Part shown: positions 1 to 7,826 of the stretch, piece after piece
How the letters are laid out: each line of letters opens with the position of its first letter
Numbering within the stretch: position 1 is the stretch's first letter
NCBI RefSeq assembly: GCF_000814675.1
Contig: NZ_JWIG01000012.1
Span: 1 to 41,212 of the forward strand
Source: Pseudoalteromonas distincta
Lineage (GTDB): Bacteria; Pseudomonadota; Gammaproteobacteria; Enterobacterales; Alteromonadaceae
DNA length: 41,212 bases
Direction of reading: 5' to 3'
Translations under genes and position numbers: made by a program
The notes under the pieces: model-generated
Told to the model about the DNA's origin: nothing
Databases searched by the model: none
What the model saw: only the letters and a program-made list of their open reading frames with translations

Positions 1-795
1 CATAGCTTTGGTTTTTGTATGATCGATATCATTAATAGCCAGATATAACTGGTAATCATGATGTTCGACTTTGCCACAATATTCAGTGCCTCTATCGGTT
101 AGAATACGTAGCATGGGAAGCTCGTACTGTTCGAAGTACGGCAGTACTTTGTCGTTGAGTATGTCAGCCGCAGTAATTGGCGTTTTCGTGGTGTAGAGCT
201 TAGCGAACGCTACTTTGCTGTATGTATCAACGAAGGTTTGTTGGTAGATACGCCCAACGCCTTTGAGATTACCCACGTAAAATGTATCTTGAGAGCCTAG
301 ATAACCTGGGTGAGCCGTTTCAATTTCACCACACGCTTCGTCATCATGTTTTTTCTTTTCAAGCGCAGCTACTTGAGCGTCGGTGAGAATAATACCTTCG
401 TTAGCAACTTTATTTTCTAGTGCCTTGAGACGCTTTTTGAAGTTCTCTAGGTCATGACGTAGCCATATTGAACGAACACCGCTGCCAGAAACGAATACGC
501 CTTGTTTTCTGAGTTCATTACTCGTTCTGTGTTGGCCATGAGCTGGATAATCGACAGCGTATTTAATGACGGCTTGTTCAGTTGCTTCATCAACTCTATT
601 TTTTAAGTTTGGCGCTCTACGACTTTTATCAATTAACGCATCAAGTCCACCGTCTTCGACGAGTTCTTGATATCGATAAAATGTATCACGGGATACGCCC
701 ATCACTTTGCAGGCTCTTGATACGTTGCCAAGTTCTTCTGCAAGATTAAGTAAACCCGCTTTGTGTTTAATAATTGGATTGTTAGTATATAGCAT
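1..795 (-). CDS. IS481-family transposase, C-terminus missing (window edge)
   Basis: DDE-type transposase that would cut and join the ends of its own element. The reading frame is open from an ATG at 795 to the window edge, giving 265 residues with no stop. Residues about 10-60 form a helix-turn-helix (SRACKVMGVSRDTFYRYQ), followed by a second DNA-binding segment to about 115. The integrase core then starts with Asp170 (in GSQDTFYVG) and reaches Asp234 (in ILTDRGTEYC). The final catalytic Glu should lie beyond the edge. A ribosome site (AGAGG) precedes the ATG by about 7 bases but lies in a hairpin. No frameshift is seen in the visible part, so it may be active. Family assignment is from motif layout. 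Confidence 0.85.
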   Translation of the reverse strand, partial: MLYTNNPIIKHKAGLLNLAEELGNVSRACKVMGVSRDTFYRYQELVEDGGLDALIDKSRRAPNLKNRVDEATEQAVIKYAVDYPAHGQHRTSNELRKQGVFVSGSGVRSIWLRHDLENFKKRLKALENKVANEGIILTDAQVAALEKKKHDDEACGEIETAHPGYLGSQDTFYVGNLKGVGRIYQQTFVDTYSKVAFAKLYTTKTPITAADILNDKVLPYFEQYELPMLRILTDRGTEYCGKVEHHDYQLYLAINDIDHTKTKAM

Positions 796-861
796 GAGAG
801 TTACCTCTTATATGTTTTGATTTAAAGATTCGACACCTTTTATCAAAACGGGTAACTCTCA
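795..861 (-). promoter_or_regulatory. Nested hairpin over the transposase ribosome site and start codon
   Basis: Two nested perfect inverted repeats lie in the transposase leader. The outer pair is TGAGAGTTACC (795-805) with GGTAACTCTCA (851-861), 11 bp. The inner pair is GTTTTGAT (814-821) with ATCAAAAC (842-849), 8 bp. In an mRNA read from outside the element, the outer stem would pair with the bases between the ribosome site and the ATG, including the A of the start codon. By analogy with IS10 and IS200, this would block transposase translation from read-through transcripts. The repeats are seen; the role is inferred. Confidence 0.6.
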
Positions 862-970
862 CTTTTTCAAGTTGATGTGTCAGATCTTGTCTGAACTAAT
901 ACAAATAAATAGGTTATTTTGAGCCTCTGTAAAATTGAAGCTTAAATCAGACACCTATATAACTTTAAGC

Positions 971-1009
971 TAAAAACCTTTGGTTTGAGCCACATACTCA
1001 AACTAAAGG
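971..1009 (-). terminator. Intrinsic terminator of the kinase/response-regulator operon
   Basis: A 13-bp stem, CCTTTGGTTTGAG (977-989) with CTCAAACTAAAGG (997-1009), has a 7-base loop and one G-T wobble. Read on the minus strand it is followed at once by a run of five T (972-976). It lies 50 bases after the response-regulator stop, as expected for a rho-independent terminator of that operon. Confidence 0.8.
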
Positions 1010-1058
1010 CTCTTCAATTGGCACAGCCTAATGGGTTAAAACTTAAAATACCTACAAA

Positions 1059-1508
1059 TCAGCTGTATTTATCTAAATGCTGACCAATAACAGCCATCAC
1101 TTTTTCTTTTAACTCTGCTGCCTGAAAACTTCCTTTTACAAGGTAACCTTTAACAAAGTCGTGTGACATTATAATCTTTTTTTCTTCTTCTCTTTCTGAT
1201 GAGCTAAACATCATAACTACACACGAGCTTATCTCTATCATTTTTCTGAGTTTAGAGAACTCCTCTAAAAATTGAATGCCATTAACTTTTGGCATATTAA
1301 TGTCTAAAAATATAAGAATTGGAGGAAATCCATCAGGGTACTTTATTCTATTCGATTCATAATTTTCGAGAAATTCTAACGCTTCTTGACCGTCTTTTTT
1401 TTCATAAATCGTAAGCTCTAACTTGGCTTCTTTTATTAGCCTTTTCAGAATATACCGGTCAACTTCGTTGTCATCGACAATTAATATAGGAGGTTTAATT
1501 TTTGTCAT
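1059..1508 (-). CDS. Single-domain response regulator (CheY/Rcp1-like receiver)
   Basis: A stand-alone phosphoacceptor receiver domain of 149 residues with no output domain. The acidic pair is Asp12-Asp13 (ILIVDDNEVD), the phosphorylation site is Asp69 (LIFLDINMPK), the switch Ser/Thr is near Ser102 (MMFSSSE), and the conserved Lys is Lys125 (GYLVKG). The length and the insert before the phospho-Asp resemble receivers paired with phytochrome-type or hybrid kinases. The start overlaps the stop of the upstream kinase by 4 bases (ATGA), so the two are translationally coupled and almost certainly partners. Output must come through another protein, perhaps a phosphorelay or a protein target, which is not visible here. 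Confidence 0.9.
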   Translation of the reverse strand: MTKIKPPILIVDDNEVDRYILKRLIKEAKLELTIYEKKDGQEALEFLENYESNRIKYPDGFPPILIFLDINMPKVNGIQFLEEFSKLRKMIEISSCVVMMFSSSEREEEKKIIMSHDFVKGYLVKGSFQAAELKEKVMAVIGQHLDKYS

Positions 1509-2959
1509 ATTAGCTTATCCAATGGTATTACTATTTTAAATGTTGTGCCTTTATCAGAGCTTTGCAGTGATATTTCACCGTTTAAGTACTCAATATGTTT
1601 TTTAACCAACGCCATCCCTAAACCAGAGCCCGTACTCGTCTGTGCATGAAATCGCTTAAACATATCAAACACCTCACCTTGATGCTTTTGTGGTATTCCC
1701 ATTCCGTTATCTGTAACAGTAATAAAAAACGTCTCTTGCTCATTGAAAATATCACAGCGGACATAAGGAGAGTCTTTATTTCTGTCGTAATACTTCAACC
1801 CGTTTGAAATTAAGTTTTCAATAATTTGAGCAAAACGCGCTTTTTCTGACTTTATAGGTACTGATAGATTAATTGTTGTCTCAAGCGTACAAGGATTATC
1901 TTTCATAAGCCAAGTGAGTCGCTCTTTCATATCAATAATTAACTGATTAAAGTCAATTACATCTCTATCTTCACTACCAATTTCAGCTTTAGCTAATAAT
2001 AAAATATCAACAACAAGTGTCTCTAACTTTTCCATTTGTTGATAGATAACCAATGCATTTCGACTTGCCTCTTCAGTATCTCCTGCTTTTATATCTTCAA
2101 TAACAAAATGCGCTAGGGATTTAGCCCCTGACAACGGTGATTTCAGGTCATGAGAAGCTCGATAAGCAAACTGTGCAAGTTCGTCATTTGCTTGCTGCAG
2201 GGAAGCTGTTTGGCTATTTATAATCTCTTTGAGTTCAATACTGTTTTCAATATTTAAAAGATCATTTTTAATCCGCTGCCTCGCCGCGATAACGAGTGCT
2301 TTTAATTCACCCGACGTTTTTATATCAAGCTCATCATCTAGATTAATATTGCTTTCAGGTTTACTTGATAAGAGCAGAGTAAGATTTCGAATAGAGCTGG
2401 ATATAGTACGAGAAAGGTAACTTATAAAAATAATATTAAAAAAGGATATGACGATAACAAGTGGGATTAACGTCATTAGTATAAACGATACTGTTTTTCT
2501 GATTGGTTCTTCAAACATCTCAGAGTGTTTGTTAAAGCTGACAAGTGCAACATTAAGGTTTAGTAAAAAATCATCTCTACTGAGCTCACCTTTTTTATAC
2601 TGAGTAACTGACAGTAGTGTTTTATCCGCAATTTCTATATCTTTTTCACAAATTGTTAAAGTTTGCTCTGTGTTAATAAATTTCATAACAGCGTAATTTA
2701 ATGGATTTATTTCTTCAATACACTCAATTGGTTGCTGCCTAATTAACACTATATCTGACTCAATGGTATTTATATCTATGGGGAGGTCATTTTCTATTTT
2801 TTTAACTGACTTGGTAAGTTGATGAGTATATTTTAAGTGAAGAAAATTAAGCTGGTGAAACTTAGCCCCTTTAGCTATTTCAAAAGCTGAGTAAACAGTA
2901 ATACTTACCTCTGCAGCTGTTAAAATCACAATAAGCATCAGTTTTCTGGAGATATTCAT
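1505..2959 (-). CDS. Membrane-bound sensor histidine kinase
   Basis: An inner-membrane kinase of 484 residues that should sense a periplasmic signal and phosphorylate the adjoining receiver. Membrane segments lie at about 7-27 and 156-181 and bracket a periplasmic domain of about 130 residues with no recognised family. A HAMP-like or coiled linker runs to about 260. The dimerisation helix carries the phospho-acceptor His270 (ASHDLKSPLSG). The ATPase domain has the N box (ENLISNGLKYY, 381-391), the G1 box (DNGMGIP, 417-423) and the G2 box (GSGLGMALV, 444-452). All catalytic residues look intact. The ribosome site is weak (AGGT). The ligand is unknown. Confidence 0.9.
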   Translation of the reverse strand: MNISRKLMLIVILTAAEVSITVYSAFEIAKGAKFHQLNFLHLKYTHQLTKSVKKIENDLPIDINTIESDIVLIRQQPIECIEEINPLNYAVMKFINTEQTLTICEKDIEIADKTLLSVTQYKKGELSRDDFLLNLNVALVSFNKHSEMFEEPIRKTVSFILMTLIPLVIVISFFNIIFISYLSRTISSSIRNLTLLLSSKPESNINLDDELDIKTSGELKALVIAARQRIKNDLLNIENSIELKEIINSQTASLQQANDELAQFAYRASHDLKSPLSGAKSLAHFVIEDIKAGDTEEASRNALVIYQQMEKLETLVVDILLLAKAEIGSEDRDVIDFNQLIIDMKERLTWLMKDNPCTLETTINLSVPIKSEKARFAQIIENLISNGLKYYDRNKDSPYVRCDIFNEQETFFITVTDNGMGIPQKHQGEVFDMFKRFHAQTSTGSGLGMALVKKHIEYLNGEISLQSSDKGTTFKIVIPLDKLI

Positions 2960-3176
2960 ATACGATACCTATTTTAGCTACTAACCCAACAGTTTTTTAA
3001 TAACACTATAATAATTATAGTATTTATAACATTAGGTATAGCAGGTTTTATCTTTTTTACTAGGTCCTCTATAAATAATAATTTATGCTTAACTTTGTTC
3101 GCTTTTAATAAAAAAATCCTTTATTAGTTTTTTGCCACTATAAAGCAAACTTGGGTAATATTACGCCTCTAAAAGT

Positions 3177-3202
3177 GCTGGTGCATTGGCAAATACACCA
3201 GC
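3177..3202 (-). terminator. Possible terminator of the PACE efflux gene
   Basis: GCTGGTG (3177-3183) pairs with CACCAGC (3196-3202) around a 12-base loop, 46 bases after the efflux gene stop. Read on the minus strand it is followed by a short ACTTTTAG tract. The stem is short and the T run is weak, so this is tentative. Confidence 0.4.
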
Positions 3203-3248
3203 AGCTAAATACAAACTTTGTTAAGTCATCCCATATTTAAAAAGTGTA

Positions 3249-3686
3249 TTAACATGCAGCATTTTTTGAATGAAAAATATAGGCTCGTGTGTGGTCGTAC
3301 ACTAGGTTAAAAGTAAAAGCGTAAAGGGTTATAAAAAAAGTTACGCCGATATCCATTATTAATGCTTCCCATAAGCCTACGTTTAAAATGCTCGCCATTA
3401 CGGGAATAGTAAAAACAAGTAACCCGCCTTGAAATAAAATCACGTGAAAAATACGGAATAATACAGATCGTTGCTCTTTTGCACCGGTAGCTACTTTGTC
3501 AAAAAACCAATTAAAAACAAAATTCCAACACATCGCAATCGTTGCAATTATAATCATAGTGCCCGATAAAGCCGATATTGCATGCTCTGTAAATACAGCC
3601 AAACCAATAATCGACAGCGTTACCGCTAATACTTCAAACAAAACAGCCTGAAACATCCTCTCTAGCGACCCCATTTTTGCATCCAT
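3249..3686 (-). CDS. PACE-family (AceI-like) proton-coupled efflux protein
   Basis: A small inner-membrane exporter of the PACE family; characterised members such as AceI pump chlorhexidine, acriflavine or short diamines. The 145 residues form four membrane helices arranged as two tandem repeats, as in the family. Motifs seen are ERMFQAVLFE near residue 10 with the key membrane Glu, CWNFVFNWFFD near residues 53-63, RIFHVILFQGGL near 78-89, and FNLVYDHTR near 126-134. The second repeat has FQ where FE is usual. The ribosome site AGGGG lies 8 bases before the ATG. It is divergent from a LysR gene, an arrangement common for PACE genes. The substrate cannot be read from sequence. Confidence 0.87.
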   Translation of the reverse strand: MDAKMGSLERMFQAVLFEVLAVTLSIIGLAVFTEHAISALSGTMIIIATIAMCWNFVFNWFFDKVATGAKEQRSVLFRIFHVILFQGGLLVFTIPVMASILNVGLWEALIMDIGVTFFITLYAFTFNLVYDHTRAYIFHSKNAAC

Positions 3687-3761
3687 AATTAACCCCTTTT
3701 ACGCCAAATAATTAAAGAAAATAATAGTGACATAATTTAATTATTTGCAAAGTTAGTAGCC

Positions 3762-3776
3762 ATCACCTTTAGTGAT
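3762..3776. promoter_or_regulatory. Candidate LysR-type operator (T-N11-A palindrome)
   Basis: ATCACCTTTAGTGAT is an interrupted palindrome with the T-N11-A spacing of LysR-family sites. It lies in the 129-bp divergent region, about 40 bases before the LysR start and 76 from the efflux start. A second AT-rich palindrome (ATAATT-T-AATTAT) is at 3732-3744. Function is inferred from position and symmetry. Confidence 0.45.
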
Positions 3777-3815
3777 AAGATGAGCAAATAAGTACTCACC
3801 TTTAAGTTGAATGAT

Positions 3816-4724
3816 ATGTATAGTTTTGAGCAACTAAAAATTTTTGTAACCGTGGTAGAAACAGGATCTTTTTCGGCAACAGCCCGAAAGCTTAACCGTG
3901 CACAATCGGGAATTAGCCAAGCTATTTCTAATCTTGAAATAGCGATTAATCAAACATTGTTTACGCGTAATAAAAATATACCCAGCTTAACGATTAGCGG
4001 TAAGGCATTGTTACCTGTCGCATACTCTATACTTCATCAGCAAAAATATTTTGACCAAAAAGTGGATGCATTAGCAAAAAATTATGAGCATGAGGTAATT
4101 ATAGCTATTGATGAAAGCCTAAATAATCAAGATATTTTAAAAGTGATTACCCCACTTGCTGATCAGTTCCCGATTACTAATTTCGAAATAATATCGACAA
4201 CAACTGACGATGTAGAAAACTTAGTAAAAATAGGAAAAGCACAACTAGGTATCATTTATAGTGATGGGGAACTAAAAGTTGATATGGATTTTTTTCTATT
4301 GGGTCAAGCTCGATTTTTAACGATTTCATCACCAGAACACCCGCTTGCAAAGCTAAAGGCTGTAACAAGCAATGATTTAAAAGCCCATAGGCAATGTGTT
4401 CATCGCAGCCTTAGCCAAAAAGAGTTATGGTTTAGCTACGCAATTAGCTCTAGGATTTGGTACGCAAATACACATCAAACCCTTATCGACTTAGTAGTTC
4501 AGAGTATTGGTTGGGCGCTTGTACCCGAGTTTGCTATTAAGAAGTATATAAACCAAGCTGAAGTGATAACGCTACCCGTTACTCATGAACAAGGCGGTTG
4601 GCTTACTCCTGTGGGATGCGTTGTTTCAAGAAGCCAATCAACAGGACCTGTTCTTCAAAGTTTAATAAATAGGTTGCAGCAACACTTTTTAAAGAGAGAT
4701 AGCGCGGGAATAGAACAGTTTTAA
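3816..4724 (+). CDS. LysR-family transcriptional regulator
   Basis: A 302-residue DNA-binding regulator that probably controls the divergent PACE efflux gene. The N-terminal winged helix-turn-helix covers residues 1-60 (FVTVVETGSFSATARKLNR then SGISQAISNLE). A periplasmic-binding-protein-like effector domain fills about 90-295. I chose the ATG at 3816 because MYSFEQLKIF matches the usual LysR start; the frame also has a TTG at 3807 that would add three residues. The stop lies 6 bases from the stop of the convergent MOSC gene. The effector is unknown; by analogy with PACE neighbours it could be a diamine or biocide. Confidence 0.88.
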   Translation: MYSFEQLKIFVTVVETGSFSATARKLNRAQSGISQAISNLEIAINQTLFTRNKNIPSLTISGKALLPVAYSILHQQKYFDQKVDALAKNYEHEVIIAIDESLNNQDILKVITPLADQFPITNFEIISTTTDDVENLVKIGKAQLGIIYSDGELKVDMDFFLLGQARFLTISSPEHPLAKLKAVTSNDLKAHRQCVHRSLSQKELWFSYAISSRIWYANTHQTLIDLVVQSIGWALVPEFAIKKYINQAEVITLPVTHEQGGWLTPVGCVVSRSQSTGPVLQSLINRLQQHFLKRDSAGIEQF

Positions 4725-4736
4725 ACTGCTTTATTC
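4708..4736. terminator. Possible bidirectional terminator between LysR and MOSC genes
   Basis: An imperfect palindrome (GAATAGAACAGTTT with AAACTGCTTTATTC) spans both stop codons of the convergent genes. The arms carry A/T-rich ends that could give a T tract in either direction. The loop is very small and the stem has mismatches, so this is tentative. Confidence 0.35.
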
Positions 4737-5384
4737 ACTTTCAATAGCAAGCTTCTTCTTTAGCTTTTCTTGCCACTCTACAGCAAGCTCTGGCAAAGTT
4801 AATGCTTCTAAAAGTATGTCTTCATAACCTACGTATTTTTTATCAAAAAATGCCTGGAACAGTTTTTTAACTGATATGTCGTGCGAGGCTTTCTTCTCGA
4901 TAACAACACTATCACCCGTTTTTGCAACGCCTTGCTCTAGTACCCTAAAATAAACGCCAGTGCAGTAATACTGCGTAAACAGCTTAAGACTGTTTTTATT
5001 ATTAAGGGCGATAGCGAGTTTAAAACAAGGCACACGAGGCTGGCTTACTTCAAGCAGTGCAGTACCAATTCGAATATGGTCACCTATGTGTATATTCGCT
5101 TCATCAAGGTCAGAAATCGTGAAGTTTTCGCCAAAGGCACCTACAGCTAAATCATCATTCTCGAGGGTTTGTTTCCAATAATCATAATGATTGTGCGAAA
5201 ACGCATAAACCGCTTTATCAACCCCGCCGTGATTAACTAAATCAGCTTGCTCATCTCCTATTATATTTAGCTTTTCAATAACAACAGGTTCGTTAGTTGG
5301 GGTTTTAAAAATACCGGTTTTAACCTCTTTTCCGTTATACACTACCGTTTTTATTTTAGAGATATTAGTAGAGATTATTTTCAT
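4731..5384 (-). CDS. YiiM-like MOSC domain protein
   Basis: A molybdenum-cofactor sulfurase C-terminal (MOSC) domain protein of 217 residues, close in layout to E. coli YiiM, a molybdoenzyme that reduces N-hydroxylated substrates. The MOSC core occupies about 1-165, with the probable cofactor-ligating Cys in SQPRVPCFKL near residue 119. A C-terminal three-helix '3-alpha' region follows. The ATG at 5384 overlaps the moaE stop (TAATG) and has a GGGAG ribosome site; a GTG at 5396 lies in the same frame but is less likely. As last gene of the Moco operon it is made together with its cofactor. The substrate is inferred from the family only. Confidence 0.85.
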   Translation of the reverse strand: MKIISTNISKIKTVVYNGKEVKTGIFKTPTNEPVVIEKLNIIGDEQADLVNHGGVDKAVYAFSHNHYDYWKQTLENDDLAVGAFGENFTISDLDEANIHIGDHIRIGTALLEVSQPRVPCFKLAIALNNKNSLKLFTQYYCTGVYFRVLEQGVAKTGDSVVIEKKASHDISVKKLFQAFFDKKYVGYEDILLEALTLPELAVEWQEKLKKKLAIESE

Positions 5385-5842
5385 TAAGACTCCCACCTAC
5401 CCAGCGCTTGTTTGTCACTTTGTTTAAACTCAACCCAATTTGATGAGTCTTTAAAGTGCTCTTTTTTCCAAAACGTGGCGTGGTTTTTTAAATAATCCAT
5501 TATAAATTGTGCGCCTTCGAACGCGGCTTGGCGATGGCGGGACGTTACACCTACAAATACAATTTGCTCGCCAAGTGCTAAGTAACCAACGCGGTGAATA
5601 ATGCATATTCGCGCCAGTTGCCAGCGAGTTTGTGCTTGCTCTGCAATAGATTGAAGCAGTTGCTCGGTCATACCAGGGTAGTGTTCAAGCTCAAGTGCAA
5701 TAACATTATCGCCACTGCTGAACTCTCTTACCAAACCTGTAAAGGTGACAACAGCGCCATCGCTTTTATTACTACTACAAAGCGTATTGTGCTCGTCACC
5801 TACATTAAAATCATCGGTTTGTACTTGAATATGTATGCTCAT
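5384..5842 (-). CDS. moaE: Molybdopterin synthase catalytic subunit MoaE
   Basis: The large subunit of molybdopterin synthase, which converts cyclic pyranopterin monophosphate to molybdopterin with sulfur carried by MoaD. The 152 residues match the usual length. The active-site lysines are Lys119 (IMDYLKNHA) and Lys126 (TFWKKEHF), the same numbers as in the E. coli enzyme. The SRHRQAAFEGAQF stretch is also typical. The start overlaps the moaD stop by one base (TAATG), so the two subunits are translationally coupled. Confidence 0.97.
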   Translation of the reverse strand: MSIHIQVQTDDFNVGDEHNTLCSSNKSDGAVVTFTGLVREFSSGDNVIALELEHYPGMTEQLLQSIAEQAQTRWQLARICIIHRVGYLALGEQIVFVGVTSRHRQAAFEGAQFIMDYLKNHATFWKKEHFKDSSNWVEFKQSDKQALGRWES

Positions 5843-6141
5843 TAGCCACCTGTAACCGGCGGGAAAAAGGCAAGCTCATCCCCTGCTTTCACTATTTCAT
5901 CACTTGATGACATAGTTTGGTTAAGCGCTGCAAGTAGCTCACGCTCCTCCAGCCACGGTTGCCAGTGCGGGTATTGACTCACTAATCTTAATTTAAGCTC
6001 TGAAATAGTAAGCGGCTGCGTAATCTCAAGACTTAATTTACTGCACTTTAACCGCTCTTTTAGTTGCCCAAAAAACAATAACTCTACTTTCCCGGCGCTA
6101 GATATTGCATCGTTTGGATTAATCGCGTTGCCAACTACCAT
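5842..6141 (-). CDS. moaD: Molybdopterin synthase sulfur-carrier subunit MoaD
   Basis: A ubiquitin-fold sulfur carrier that is adenylated by MoeB, thiocarboxylated, then donates sulfur within molybdopterin synthase. The protein ends FFPPVTGG, giving the essential C-terminal Gly-Gly. At 99 residues it is about 18 longer than E. coli MoaD, with the extra residues at the N-terminus before [13 protein letters not shown]. The ATG at 6141 has a strong AGGGGG ribosome site within moaC, which supports the long form. It overlaps moaC by 23 bases. The partner MoeB is encoded at 18010. Confidence 0.95.
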   Translation of the reverse strand: MVVGNAINPNDAISSAGKVELLFFGQLKERLKCSKLSLEITQPLTISELKLRLVSQYPHWQPWLEERELLAALNQTMSSSDEIVKAGDELAFFPPVTGG

Positions 6142-6589
6142 TTTTGCCCCCTGCTTTTTGAGTAACGCGCATGCCGCTAATTTCCATTAGTGGGTCGGCT
6201 GCTTTACACATATCAAACAAAGTAAGGCTAGCCACAGATACCGCTGTTAACGCTTCCATTTCAACCCCCGTTTTACCGGCAAGTTTGCAGTAGCTGGTTA
6301 TTTTAATTTGGCTATTTTCTTCATCAAGTTCAAAGTCAACAGCGACTTTACTAAGTGCAAGCGGATGACAAAGCGGGATTAAATCAGCGCATTTTTTAGC
6401 GCCTTGAATACCCGCAATACGTGCCACGCCTAGCACATCGCCCTTTTTGTTTTGATTAAGCATTACTTGTTCAAAGGCAAGCTTACTCATGCTAATAAAT
6501 GCTTCAGCTGAGGCATCGCGCAAGGTTACGTCTTTGAGCGATACATCAACCATATTAGCTTGGCCGTTTTCGTCAACGTGACTCAACAT
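6119..6589 (-). CDS. moaC: Cyclic pyranopterin monophosphate synthase MoaC
   Basis: Catalyses the second half of the first Moco step, turning the MoaA product (3',8-cyclo-7,8-dihydro-GTP) into cyclic pyranopterin monophosphate. The 156 residues start [17 protein letters not shown], as in the family. Conserved stretches are DLIPLCHPL and the C-terminal DMCKAADP with the catalytic Asp and Lys. I chose the ATG at 6589, one base after the moaB stop; an upstream in-frame start at 6640 lies inside moaB and gives a non-conserved extension. Fourth of the Moco genes in this operon. Confidence 0.95.
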   Translation of the reverse strand: MLSHVDENGQANMVDVSLKDVTLRDASAEAFISMSKLAFEQVMLNQNKKGDVLGVARIAGIQGAKKCADLIPLCHPLALSKVAVDFELDEENSQIKITSYCKLAGKTGVEMEALTAVSVASLTLFDMCKAADPLMEISGMRVTQKAGGKNGSWQRD

Positions 6590-6590
6590 A

Positions 6591-7130
6591 CTATTGCTCA
6601 CGCGATTCACACTTTTTACCAATGGTAATGTGCGGTGCAAAGTTACACGGTTTATGCATTGAGTTAAGTTGATCTTTTATTATGCCTGTCCACGCTGTTT
6701 TACATGCGCCTGTAGAGCCTGGCATACAAAAAATAACGGTGTTGTTAGCAAGTCCTGCCAATGCACGAGATTGAATAGTAGAGTTACCAATTTCGCCGTA
6801 CGATATGTGCCTAAATAGCTCACCAAAACCGTCTACGCTTTTATCAAATAGCGGCGCAAATGCCTCTGGTGTTGAATCGCGCTCAGTAAAGCCTGTACCG
6901 CCAGTCACTAAAATAGCATGAATGGTGTCATCGGCTATCCACTGCGATGCCACTGCACGCATTTGGTAAACGTCGTCTTTAACTATGTCTTTATCAGCTA
7001 AGTGATGACCAGCTTCAGTTAGCGCTTTAATTAAGTAATGACCTGAGGTGTCAGTAATTTCATCGCGTGTATCGCTTACCGTCATTACGGCAATGTTTAA
7101 TGCTATTTGTGACTCAGTTGTGTGGCTCAT
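6591..7130 (-). CDS. moaB: Molybdopterin adenylyltransferase-type protein MoaB
   Basis: A MoaB/MogA-family protein that adenylates molybdopterin before molybdate insertion. Of its 179 residues, the signature [18 protein letters not shown] lies near residues 89-106, and the [12 protein letters not shown] motif near 135. E. coli MoaB itself is thought inactive because MogA does the job, but in many bacteria without MogA the MoaB protein is the working enzyme. No mogA is seen in this window, so MoaB may do it here. The start overlaps the mobA stop by 4 bases (ATGA). Confidence 0.93.
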   Translation of the reverse strand: MSHTTESQIALNIAVMTVSDTRDEITDTSGHYLIKALTEAGHHLADKDIVKDDVYQMRAVASQWIADDTIHAILVTGGTGFTERDSTPEAFAPLFDKSVDGFGELFRHISYGEIGNSTIQSRALAGLANNTVIFCMPGSTGACKTAWTGIIKDQLNSMHKPCNFAPHITIGKKCESREQ

Positions 7131-7825
7131 AATGTTCTTCTTAATTGATTAATGCTTTGGTCAAAATGCTCATTTACAGCTTTAAATTGCGCCGGCGTAT
7201 TGGTGTTTATTAATGCATGCGTTTTATTACATAAAAGCGTTTGCACACCAATACTTTGGGTAAACTGTTTTATTGACTTATGACTGTTTGCGTTTGTGAG
7301 TATGTGTTTTAAATGATTTTTTACACTGCTTGTATTCCGAATATACAGCGGTAGTGGTTCATTTTCAAAGTGCCAAGCATGTATTTGTGACTGATTTAAT
7401 TGATTGCTCACACTTTGTACTTTATTTGACTGAGAAGCCAGCACAATTGTGCTTAACAAACTACTCGTAAGTAGAGGCATATCTACCGCAGTAATAAGTA
7501 AGTCATGCTCGGTGGCTATTAATGTTGAGTAAATACCGCCAAGGGGTCCACTATTTGGGTGTATATCTTTAACGTACTTTTCTGAGGGATAATCGCTCGG
7601 TGAATAATGGTTCAATGATTTGACTGGATTTGTCACGTTGCGGCTTACCAATATGTTTTTAGCGCCTACGTCTTTTAATAAATCACACGCATTTTGCAAT
7701 AGTGTTTTATTTTTTAAAACTAAATCGGCTTTGTCTGTGCCCATTCTTGATGACTTACCACCAGCAAGCACAACGCCTGTAAAATCTCGCTTAGCTTTTA
7801 TATTAGATTTTATATTAGCTCCCAT
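7127..7825 (-). CDS. mobA: Molybdenum cofactor guanylyltransferase MobA
   Basis: Transfers GMP from GTP to molybdenum cofactor, giving the bis-MGD form used by NasA-type enzymes. The nucleotide-binding motif VVLAGGKSSRMGTDKA is at about residues 18-33, followed by HPNSGPLGGIYS and TAVDMPLL with the metal-binding Asp. I chose the ATG at 7825, which follows the moaA stop by one base and has an AGGTGG ribosome site; a GTG at 7834 is an alternative. The 232 residues are slightly longer than E. coli MobA. No mobB partner is present here. Confidence 0.94.
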   Translation of the reverse strand: MGANIKSNIKAKRDFTGVVLAGGKSSRMGTDKADLVLKNKTLLQNACDLLKDVGAKNILVSRNVTNPVKSLNHYSPSDYPSEKYVKDIHPNSGPLGGIYSTLIATEHDLLITAVDMPLLTSSLLSTIVLASQSNKVQSVSNQLNQSQIHAWHFENEPLPLYIRNTSSVKNHLKHILTNANSHKSIKQFTQSIGVQTLLCNKTHALINTNTPAQFKAVNEHFDQSINQLRRTL

Positions 7826-7826
7826 G

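Larger units (their letters stand above)
1..895 (-). mobile_element. IS481-family insertion sequence, partial (5' end of transposase side)
   Basis: This is the transposase-proximal part of an insertion sequence; the rest lies left of the window. It contains the transposase start, its leader, and a probable element end near 878-895, where TGTCAGATCTTGTCTGA begins with the TGT common at IS481 ends. The exact boundary and target duplication cannot be fixed because the other end is not visible. The assignment rests on the transposase protein. The leader holds two nested inverted repeats, listed separately. Confidence 0.75.

Noticed and set aside
1505..2959. Plus-strand open frame at 2229-2420 inside the kinase gene
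   Set aside because: It is antisense to a well conserved kinase, has no ribosome site of note and no recognisable protein features.
5384..6640. Longer starts for moaC (6640) and the MOSC gene (5396)
   Set aside because: The extensions lie inside the preceding genes, are not family-like, and the chosen starts have better ribosome sites or stop-start overlaps.
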